From Glandiceps talaboti (lineage: Eukaryota > Hemichordata > Enteropneusta > Spengelidae), in the NCBI RefSeq assembly GCF_964340395.1, contig NC_135557.1, forward strand, positions 24,548,875-24,571,374: DNA of 22,500 nt. The letters are read 5' to 3'. The notes under the pieces were generated by a model. That model was given only the letters and a program-made list of their open reading frames with translations, ran no database searches and had not been told where the DNA came from. The position numbers were made by a program, and so were the translations under genes. Position 1 is the first letter of the stretch. The number at the start of each line of letters is the position of its first letter. Shown here in pieces: positions 1 to 8,390 of the stretch.

Positions 1-156
1 CAGCTTTCCATACATATTCCGATAAAAACTTAATATTTTCGATGTACAAATTACCAAATATTAATTATGGTCGTATGATTTGCAAACTACCATTTTTCGT
101 AATAATTTTAAACTGAGTTGTTATCGGTGTATTTATAAACCTGTAAGAATAGATGT

Positions 157-373
157 GTTACTTGCCTCTTACCACTACGATCGGTGTTCGAACCCATTTA
201 GGGTTTGATTAAATTTGCCATGGTGTAAGTAAGAAGAGTGTCGTTCAGTTTGACTCTACCGAACAATGCAGGATTCGCCCGGGTACACCGGTTTCCTCCT
301 ACACTAACACTGAACTTTCCTCCTGTTATTGGGAAATGCCTGTTGGATGGTTAATAAATAAAATAAATAAATA
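157..373 (+). mobile_element. tRNA-derived SINE-like copy (5' incomplete)
   Basis: The copy begins CTTGCCTCTTACCACT, carries GTGTTCGAACCC (about 184-195), which resembles a pol III B box, then a body containing GGGTACACCGGTTTCCTCC, and ends in a TAAATAAA-type tail (about 350-373). This order of B box, conserved body and A-rich tail is typical of animal SINEs. A second, 3'-truncated copy lies at about 13860-13913. Confidence 0.6.
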
Positions 374-470
374 TATTATCTTATATCATTCGTCACATAC
401 TTTTCAATTCGTAAATTGTACTCATCAACTCACCCTTCCCCCATCTCCATTGCAAAAAAGCAATACATAA

Positions 471-481
471 CCCCCCCCCCC
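471..481. repeat. Poly-C run
   Basis: Eleven C in a row, followed by TTTCCCCACGGGGG, which can pair as a short CCCC/GGGG stem. Confidence 0.8.
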
Positions 482-493
482 TTTCCCCACGGG

Positions 494-1557
494 GGTTACT
501 ACGATAATATTTAGACACCATTACCGATCCGTTTTAAGGACGTTTATTCGACTAAGTAAGGATATTTCGACCATTGGGGCGCTATATAGGTCATTACCAG
601 GCAACGCGGCCACCTACCTACCTTATATTATGGTGGTGTATTGCTCTATTGTACACACTCAAGTTTGAACTTTTTAATTATCTCTTTTGCCCAACTACCT
701 TACGAGACGCTCATCGATGTGGAGGCAGCATTTTTTATGAACTGTCCCTTTCACCTTCTCATTGGAGTACACCCAACCCCGGCTCTCTGCATAGCTCTAC
801 AGACACGGATAAAAATGGTCAGCACAACTAAATTTAAACGTATTTCCTACAAACAATAAGACTAACCACATATTTCGAAACGGAAATCAATATTTGGTTA
901 TTTTTAACTTTGTGTTGAAAGCAGAGTGCCACGTATAATTAAGTCCCTAGTTGAGTCTCAATGAAGGCAGAGGGCTGGGTTGAGGGGACAAGTGTGATCA
1001 GACCAGTAGCCAACTGAAATGATACTGGTTGACTGTGTCGTAGCACTTGAATAAAATTTAAAATTTAAAGGAACAATACAGTGACTATAAATATATTGTT
1101 TTTGTTATTTGTGTAGCATATTCAGTGGCGCCCAAGAAGAGCGCCACCATCAGTCAGGAAACCTTTGGTCATACCGAGATATATAGGTGTATTCGAACAG
1201 TGTGACCAAATGGTAGCCACAATTGTCATTGAACAACTCATTTTATCCAACAGCTCTAAAACTGCAATATACTAAGACTTCGTTAAATTGTCGTAACATA
1301 AATGAAGACGTTGTCTGAATGCCTGTAAAGAGCGCTGCCAACGGCGAGAGTTTTGATATATGGACCATTCCACTTTTACACGGGGGCATCTACCACTATA
1401 TCAACTGACTGTTTATGCTAATTATATAAATAATGTTACAGAGCTAGATCTCGTCCAAAAACTAAGTATTACCCTATAGAATGCGTGTAGCAAATCTCCT
1501 TGGATGAATTGAGCTAGCCGTCGCAGCTGTTGGGAAATAGATAACAGACAGGCAGGC
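494..1557. other. Non-coding stretch, no gene recognised
   Basis: Short open frames at 574-859 have no recognisable domain, no supporting splice sites and a composition like the background. A small GC-rich stem (GTGGCGC 1125-1131, GCGCCAC 1141-1147) is the only other structure seen. Confidence 0.5.
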
Positions 1558-1609
1558 AACAGTACTTTTGGACCTATTCATCATCATGAATAGGTCCAAA
1601 AGTACTGTT
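1558..1609. repeat. Perfect 24-bp inverted repeat with 4-base loop
   Basis: The left arm 1558-1581 and right arm 1586-1609 are exact reverse complements, separated by CATC. The arms begin AACAGTACTTTTGG. Transcribed, this would fold as a perfect 24-bp hairpin. It may be the centre of a fold-back element or a footprint of one. Confidence 0.9.
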
Positions 1610-2403
1610 CCCCTTTTAATACCACAGCTCGGTTTACTAATCCTCAAAGACTGTGACAGACATTTGCGTCATGTTTTGCTGTTTAAGACTCGCTCGAGTG
1701 TAATTGCTAAACACACCCAAAGGTGAAAACTTAAATGTAGTACATTGTATATCCGAGGGCTCATTTTTTTTCCAATAGTCCCGATGTACAAATCAAAGAA
1801 AGTTTGCAATTTTTTACTTAGTAATCTCGGTCTTGAAGAATTGAAGCGATCTGAAAGTAACTTAAAAAACCACTCACTGTGCTATTGAGAAACAATACCC
1901 TAAGCACACACCTTTAAAAATCCATATGCCGTACAGTTTATCACCATTTACACCTCTGTGGGCAATATTTTGTGGTCTGTGTTGCTTAGAAACAGAAAAA
2001 ATATCTCAAGGAATTTTAACAAGAGACCTAGCGGTCAAAATAGCTCCGCTATTTTATTTTTCATTTTTGTTACACAAGTTGTACAGACGTTTGAGTCAAC
2101 AAAATTGGGGTAAACGTACTTCATTGATTTCCTAAAAGTTCAGTAGTTCAAAAGAGAAGGAGCACAATTGCAACAATGCCAATGAACTGGAATGTATTTT
2201 ATAATAGTATGGTTCGATAAAAGTCCTACTAACATTAACTCTTTGCACCATTTACCACTCATTGATTCTTATCCTGAAAAGCAATGTAGCAAGGGAATTG
2301 TACTTAACAGGGCACAAGCTGAGTGTGCATGTTTTGGATGTAATTTTATCTGTATATTAAGACACACTTGCTGTATTCTATTTACGGAGATGTATACCAT
2401 CCC
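1610..2403. other. Non-coding stretch, no gene recognised
   Basis: Two short open frames (1926-2135 and 2192-2413) lack domains, and their codon content is unremarkable. The second runs into the following tandem array. Nothing else is seen. Confidence 0.45.
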
Positions 2404-3285
2404 TTGCAATTAAAAGTACTCACAGTATTATCCTTACTGATGTATCCTTAACCATCACTTGTAATTAAAGGTACTCACAGTATTCTACTTACTGATGTAT
2501 ACTTAACCATCACTTGCAATTAAAGGTACTCACAGTATTCTACTTACTGATGTATACTTAACCATCACTTGCAATTAAAGGTACTCACAGTATTCTACTT
2601 ACTGATGTATACTTAACCATCACTTGCAATTAAAGGTACTCACAGTATTCTACTTACTGATGTATACTTAACCATCACTTGTAATTAAAAGGTAGTCACA
2701 GTACTGATGTATACTTAACCATCACTTGCAATTAAAGGTACTCACAGTATTCTACTTACTGATGTATACTTAACCATCACTTGTAATTAAAAGGTAGTCA
2801 CAGTATTCTACTTACTGATGTATACTTAACCATCACTTGTAATTAAAAGGTACTCACAGTATTCTACTTACTGATGTATACTTAACCATCACTTGTAATT
2901 AAAAGGTAGTCACAGTACTGATGTATACTTAACCATCACTTGCAATTAAAGGTACTCATGGTATTCTACTTACTGATGTATACTTAACCATCACTTGTAA
3001 TTAAAAGGTACTCACAGTATTCTCCTTACTGATCATTACTTAACCATCACTTGCAATTAAAGGTACTCACGGTATTCTACTTACTGATGTATACTTAACC
3101 ATCACTTGTAATTAAAATGTACTCACGGTATTCTACTTACTGATGTATACTTAACCATCACTTGCAATTAAAGGTACTGACAGTATTCTACTTACTGATG
3201 TATACTTAACCATCACTTGCAATTAAAGGTACTCACAGTATTTTACTTAGTGGAGTATACTTAACCATCACTTGCAATTAACTGA
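2404..3285. repeat. 55-bp minisatellite, about 16 copies
   Basis: The unit runs from GCAATTAAAGGTACTCACAG through TATTCTACTTACTGATG to TATACTTAACCATCACTT. The usual length is 55-56 bases; two units (near 2692 and 2907) lack about 11 bases (TATTCTACTTA). GCAATTAAAG and GTAATTAAAAG variants alternate. The right end continues into a unique sequence that is also found next to a single diverged unit at about 12558. Confidence 0.93.
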
Positions 3286-3460
3286 ACCTAAGCCTGGTAT
3301 CACGATATAACTTACAAACGATTCAATAATGTTATTTATCATACGTATCACAAAATGTTCAGGAATCCCTACTATACAATCACTAGCTTTATCAATTCCA
3401 GAACACAAGTTGTAATGTCGTAGAAGGCATGCTCCGACATTTAATTGTATATTAGTAAAT
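3286..3460 (+). mobile_element. Dispersed repeat, copy 1 (right flank of the minisatellite)
   Basis: From AACTGAACCTAAGCCTGG through CATACGTATCACAAAATG to about 3450 the sequence aligns by eye with about 12618-12785. The minisatellite just upstream is part of the same element. No coding capacity or clear termini are seen. Confidence 0.6.
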
Positions 3461-4234
3461 GTTGTCTACCCAGTTGATACTCTGTTCCATGTTACTACAG
3501 TTATATAAAGGATTAGTAATTATTGTAAAATTATTCCAAATCTGTACCTATATATATTCACACACAAGCACAAAATTTGCAAAAATGTAAAAGTTTACAT
3601 TTAAGACAGAAAATAGAAGTCTAGACTAAAGTCTATATTTCAGCGAAATGAAAGGATGAAAACTTGCTGCTATATCTGAGTGGTAGATTTTTAAACCATT
3701 GGAAACTACGTCGTTGGGTTAAACTACATACTGTATAAAGTGGGTCAAATCACTCAAAATGCTTTTAAAAATGGAGAGTCAAAACTTCTGGACGCATAGT
3801 ATAGGTCGATTAATCTGCTTAAGTACAAAATACACGCTATTTGTCTTTTTTGATAAAAGACAACGGTGTCCTGGCTTGCTTCTCTGAAACTGTATAAATC
3901 GTAATTTCGATTTTAGACTTATTATTACCAGGGGCAAATATTTCCTTTACTGTCAATATCATGACTGATTTAAAGTGTATATTATAAACTTCGAGGGCAC
4001 GACTGGACTGACGCTGTCTACTAGCTTAGAACTCATCAATCTAACGAAATTGGTTTGCTTACCACTGTACCTCTAGGGGATATCGGTTCACCTTGTCCAA
4101 ATCAATCATTCGGTTCTCGATGCAATTCTACTTCTAATAGGCAGTCACGACTTCGTTAACACTGAGAAAACAGTTCATTTACGGAACAGCAGATCGACTT
4201 TATTATCCGGTTCGAGAATTCAGCAGATTTGCAG
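3461..4234. other. Region upstream of the GPCR
   Basis: No open frame of note. TATAAA-like words occur at about 3734 and 3893, but neither is at a convincing distance from a known start site. The GPCR 5' UTR and promoter presumably lie here; an upstream non-coding exon cannot be excluded. Confidence 0.4.
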
Positions 4235-4845
4235 ATGTCAATGACGAATCTTACAACACTCACTAGTGATTCAATGACTCTATACAGGCTCTATATAACA
4301 GCAGAAATATTTATTTCATGTGTCGCTCTTGTCGGCAACGGAGTGGTTTTGTGGATTTTCGTCAAATTCAAACGTTTGCAAGTAGTAGGAACTATTTCAT
4401 CATGTCGTTGGCTGTTGCAGACTTCACAGTCGGTATGCTAGCCATTCCGTTCTCTATACTAACAAGTATAGGATTACCTCACCACTTTGAAGGTTGTATC
4501 TTCATGTTATCGTTTCTTCTCTGGTTAGCAGCTAGTTCCACGTTCAGTCTCGTAGCTGTTACTGTAGATCGTTTCATCGCTATCGCATCGCATCTCAGCT
4601 ACCGGTCCATCATGACCCCACGGAAAGCTTTACTCATGATCCTGATGGCATGGTCGTTGGCTGCCGTTGTCGGTTTCTTACCATTGATGGGATGGCATCT
4701 TGGAAGACCGGAAAAAGCATCCTGTTTCTTCATGGAGGTCATTGATTTGAAATATACCGTGTTTTATTTCTTTATGTGCATAGTTGGACCTTTCATAGTG
4801 ATGGTTGCATTATACGGCATCATTTTTCACACTGTACGTACGCAG
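4235..4845 (+). CDS. GPCR exon 1 (N-terminus to TM5/ICL3)
   Basis: The exon encodes a short N-terminus with an N-glycosylation sequon (Asn5-Leu-Thr), then TM1 to TM5. The first ATG in the TM1 frame is at 4235, and another follows at 4241; neither has a strong Kozak context, so the exact start is uncertain. From 4235 to about 4381 the TM1 frame is open; from about 4381 the TM2-TM5 frame is one base off. The TM1-TM2 loop aligns with A2A without a gap in residue count (LQ, three residues, NYF), which points to one missing base rather than an intron. The exon ends at CAG (4843-4845), followed by the donor GTATGT. Confidence 0.85.
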
Positions 4846-5745
4846 GTATGTTTTCCTTGATAGACCGGACACATACACTCACTCACTCACTCACTCACTC
4901 ACTCACTCACTCACTCACCCACTCACTCACTCACACACTCGGCCCTATATCTTAGACTCACAGTAACAATTCGCCTATGTATGTATGTATGTATGTATGT
5001 ATGTATGTATGTATGTATATATGTATGTATGTATGCGCGCGTGCGTGTGGGGTATACAGGTGTGTATGTGTAGGGTGGGGATGTCGTGGGATGGGGTGGA
5101 AATGTACACAATTTTTAAACTGATCCCTCTGTACAGGTGTTACATTTCCACTGTCATGTCAGTGATACTATTTGGCGGACAGCCAATCAACCTCGTCGTA
5201 ACTCACTGTGGCCAAAACGTCAAGGGCACCGTAGCCCCATTCTAGCTTATTCCACACACGTCATTGACATGTCAAAGTATTCGACAGGAAACATTATTAC
5301 CTGTAATTCCAAATATCTTATTTAACACGGAGCGTTGAACGTACTAGTTAATAGTTTTGATTAGCTGTAATTCATGTTTACGTGTTGCATGTCACACCAA
5401 ATCTCACTCACCTATGACCTTGGCATGGCTTCACCTGTGACCTTGCCATGGGCTTTATGCACTTAATCGAGCAGTAAAAATAATAGCAACGTATATCAGT
5501 CACTATAACATCTGTTGTTACTAAAGGACTACACCATTCATTGTATATTGTACCATCTATCTCTAAATCAGTCCTTGTTGTCAACCAGAATAAAGTTCAA
5601 ATTAACGATAAAATGGATTTTCACGTTCGAACGTGAAGTGCATAGTTATTAACTTGAACTGGGAATTTGTGATTTAATCGTAGAATTAGTTTTCAATTAT
5701 AGACGGTACTGATCCAATGACTGGAATACTAATTTTTACAGTTGG

Positions 5746-5836
<91 letters not shown>

Positions 5837-6618
5837 GTGAGTGAGTGAGTGAGTGAGTGAGTGAGTGAAAATCACTGTAGTACTTTTAAATTATTGCAAG
5901 ATTTATAATCACGTAGAATTGTTCATAGTAGAATTGATCATAATAGAATTGTTCCCTATATTATCATGAAAATCCTTTATTTTAAATCCATCTTAAATTA
6001 TTGTAGAAATTAAAACAAATATTCATCTTAATATTATTTCGTTTTGATGGAAACTATCCCCAACACTTTCCTAATTTCATAGTAAAATGTACGTTTAAGT
6101 TAGTACTAGAGGCAATTTAGAAGTCTTTACCTAATAGGGAAGATTATCATGAATAAATATTATGTTCTTTCTATTTATTAAAGGTAAGAAAGATTGCTAT
6201 TGGAAATACTTTGAGTATTTCATCGAGAGATCGCGAAAGTTCTGGGAAGACAGGAAGTTTGCGAACACGCTGGATAAATAAGAAAAAGGAAATCAAAGCA
6301 GCGAAATCACTTATGGTTATCATTTTATTTTTTATGTTTTCATGGATGCCGCTGTTTATCATGAATACTGTTTTCGCTTTCTGTCCTAAATGTCATTTAC
6401 CGGTGGAACTTATTAACGTGTTCATAATTTTGTCACACGCTAATTCGGCAGGGAATCCTTTTTTGTACGCTTATGCAATGAGGGATATTCGGGGTGCATT
6501 CGGTCAACAGTTTCAGTCCTGGTTTTCATGGAGAAATAATAACAGACGAAATGACCGTTATTTGGACCAGGAATATCCGATGACGCCACGAGGACAAGTC
6601 GCACTTGAGTGTCAGTGA
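4235..6618 (+). CDS. Adenosine-receptor-like class A GPCR (two exons, one frameshift)
   Basis: This is a seven-transmembrane rhodopsin-family receptor closest by eye to vertebrate adenosine receptors, which bind extracellular adenosine at the plasma membrane and signal through G proteins. Exons are 4235-4845 and 6184-6618, joined in phase 0 at CAG|GTATG and AAAG|GTAAG. The conceptual product is about 348 residues, within the family range. Visible marks: GN in TM1, SLAVADF in TM2 (Asp63), Cys88 and Cys164 for the TM3-ECL2 disulfide, DRF (112-114), SWMP in TM6 (257-260), CPKC in ECL3 (271-274), SHANS and NPFLY in TM7 (288-299). Phe166, Asn265, Ser288 and His289 match A2A Phe168, Asn253, Ser277 and His278. 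Several other pocket residues differ. The reading frame breaks at about 4381 between TM1 and TM2, so as written no single frame encodes the receptor. It may be a pseudogene, an allele or an assembly error. Assignment to the adenosine/MECA cluster is confident; the ligand is inferred. Confidence 0.88.
4874..4936. repeat. (CACT)n microsatellite
   Basis: About 15 copies of CACT/TCAC with one interruption (CACC) near 4918, just inside the GPCR intron. Confidence 0.9.
4977..5035. repeat. (ATGT)n microsatellite
   Basis: Nearly pure ATGT repeats with one ATAT variant near 5017, followed by GCGCGTGCGTGTG. Confidence 0.9.
5620..5637. repeat. 18-bp perfect palindrome
   Basis: TTCACGTTCGAACGTGAA reads the same on both strands. 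It is intronic and no factor is assigned. Confidence 0.6.
5748..5868. repeat. (GA)n - (GTGA)n compound microsatellite
   Basis: About 42 GA dinucleotides change directly into about nine GTGA units, giving a long purine-rich strand inside the GPCR intron. Confidence 0.92.
6184..6618 (+). CDS. GPCR exon 2 (ICL3, TM6, TM7, C-tail)
   Basis: The exon starts after TTTATTAAAG and reads VRKIAIGNT, continuing ICL3 in phase 0. It then has a Lys/Arg-rich segment (KKKEIKAAK), TM6 with SWMP, an ECL3 CPKC pair, TM7 with NPFLY, and a tail of about 45 residues ending in LECQ and TGA at 6616-6618. The Ser-rich stretch after TM5 (SISSRDRESS) is a possible phosphorylation segment. No frame disruption is seen in this exon. 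Confidence 0.88.
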   Translation, partial: VRKIAIGNTLSISSRDRESSGKTGSLRTRWINKKKEIKAAKSLMVIILFFMFSWMPLFIMNTVFAFCPKCHLPVELINVFIILSHANSAGNPFLYAYAMRDIRGAFGQQFQSWFSWRNNNRRNDRYLDQEYPMTPRGQVALECQ

Positions 6619-6827
6619 TGTACCGTTACTAGATGGAAAGAAAGAATAATTCAAACATCATTACAGACATTTAATTCCACGAAATTTATTAGTTTGTACG
6701 TGGATCTCTACAAGCACACATAATTTATTGATATTAGGGACTGCTTTATCATTGCGGATTAACGTTTCATTGAAAACAAAGTAGTAAAATGGTCAACCCC
6801 AATTTCTCTTTCTATAATAAGACTGCA

Positions 6828-6833
6828 AATAAA
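6828..6833 (+). promoter_or_regulatory. Candidate polyadenylation signal of the GPCR
   Basis: AATAAA lies about 210 bases after the GPCR stop codon and is the first canonical hexamer seen downstream. This gives a plausible short 3' UTR; no transcript evidence is available. Confidence 0.45.
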
Positions 6834-7700
6834 ACTACGGAAATCACACTATATTCAAACTGACATAGACACAAACTGCTACCAGTGAAGTCAAGGTATA
6901 CTAAGGCAAACTGACAGACACAACCTAACTAAAACTATTGGTGCTACATGTTAATGTAAGCTATCAATGACACGTTAATGGAGTTACACTCAAAGCAGGG
7001 TGGCGTCTCTGATAGTAAATTTTCTTGAAGGTGCTTCACATTCATATATTCTGTGTGTATATGCTATTTTGATCACAGGGTGATTATGTATACATAACGA
7101 AATCACCGCTGTCACCAACTTTGTAATTTACCACGTGCACCAATTATAGTTTTAATAGAAAATGTGTACCTTAGGTATACCTTAGATTTCCTGCAGTTTG
7201 ATTTCAATGGTAACATATTATTGGTCATGAAGTATTTGAATTTGGATTTTAATATGACTACATCATGCAGAAAAGTAAACCAATAATGTGAAGGTAATTA
7301 TTAAAGGGGGCGTAATTTACTCTGAAAGAAGTTTTAATACATTTCGGGGGGGGGGGGGTTCTATGGTCAAATATTTTATTATTGTGAGTATCATACAAAC
7401 ACGTGCAAATCTTCACCTGCATGACGTCAAACAGAGCAGATCAAAATCCTCGTATGATTTCGAGGACTACAAGTTCTCCCCTACCGGCTCGAATTTGTAT
7501 TAGTCAGCTGAATCATACTCGGAGCATGATGACATAAAACTAACACTGATTTAATAGGATTATATACAAATATAAGTAATACTATGACATGTTTACTTTA
7601 TTTTGATTTAGTACTAGAACTGATGTAAATAAAATGAATAAAAATACTCCATTTAACCACATCGGAGAAAATATCAGATACACTGTTTGAAACAATGATT

Positions 7701-7702
<2 letters not shown>
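6834..7702. other. Non-coding stretch after the GPCR
   Basis: The stretch contains a G13 homopolymer (7346-7358) and one TGACGTCA word (7422-7429). The 7288-7503 open frame crosses the G run and shows no domain. No gene is recognised. Confidence 0.5.
7346..7358. repeat. G13 homopolymer
   Basis: A run of thirteen G, whose length is likely to be unreliable in any assembly. Confidence 0.9.

Positions 7703-7793
<91 letters not shown>
7703..7793. repeat. (GA)n microsatellite
   Basis: About 45 uninterrupted GA dinucleotides. This is the second long purine tract of the window, comparable to the one at 5748. Confidence 0.93.
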
Positions 7794-7795
<2 letters not shown>

Positions 7796-7941
7796 AGTAT
7801 TATACTCTGTCAGTGACTATGAGCCTGTCTAATCTGATGACGTGAGATCCTATTGCTGACAAAGAGTTTGTCAAATTTGATGACGTGTGCTCCTTGTTGA
7901 ATTCTAGCTCAATGTGAAATGGACAACAATACAACAATTCA

Positions 7942-8020
7942 CCAGTCACTTTTGGCTTAATAAGGTATTTCTTATTAATATACCAGTCACTATGGGCTTA
8001 ATAAGGTATTTCTTGTAGCA

Positions 8021-8098
<78 letters not shown>

Positions 8099-8390
8099 CA
8101 GTCACTATTGGTTTAATAAGGTATTTCTTATTAGCATACAAATCACTATTGGCTTGATAAGGTATTTCTTATCAATATACCAGTCACTATGGTCTTAATA
8201 AGGTATTTCTTATTAACATACCAGTCACATATTGGCTTAATAAGGTATTTCTTATTAACATACCAGTCACTATTGGCTTAATAGGGTATTTCTTATTAAC
8301 ATACCGGTCACTATGGTCTTAATAAGGTATTTCTTATTAACATACCAGTCACTATTGGCGTAATAAGGTATTTGTTATTAACATACCAGT
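7942..8390. repeat. 41-bp minisatellite with internal (CTA)n
   Basis: About nine copies of a unit that starts CCAGTCACTATTGGCTTAAT and ends AAGGTATTTCTTATTAACATA. Between the second and third copies lies a (CTA)n tract (about 8021-8099). The last unit breaks off at CCAGTCA and passes directly into the 40-bp array. Confidence 0.9.
8021..8099. repeat. (CTA)n microsatellite
   Basis: About 25 CTA trinucleotides, embedded in the 41-bp array at a point where a unit normally reads TTAACATACCAG. Confidence 0.93.

Larger units (their letters stand above)
4846..6183 (+). other. GPCR intron dense in microsatellites
   Basis: This 1338-base intron carries a (CACT)n tract (about 4874-4936), an (ATGT)n tract (about 4977-5035), a long (GA)n tract running into (GTGA)n (about 5748-5868), two TGACCTTG words near 5415-5445 and an 18-bp palindrome at 5620-5637. 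The short open frames in it come from the simple repeats and are not exons. Confidence 0.7.

Noticed and set aside
574-859. Two overlapping small open frames
   Set aside because: No domain, signal or splice support; random-looking composition.
4923-5325. Open frames on both strands within the GPCR intron
   Set aside because: They are made of (ATGT)n/(CACT)n repeats and lie between two exons whose junction is clear.
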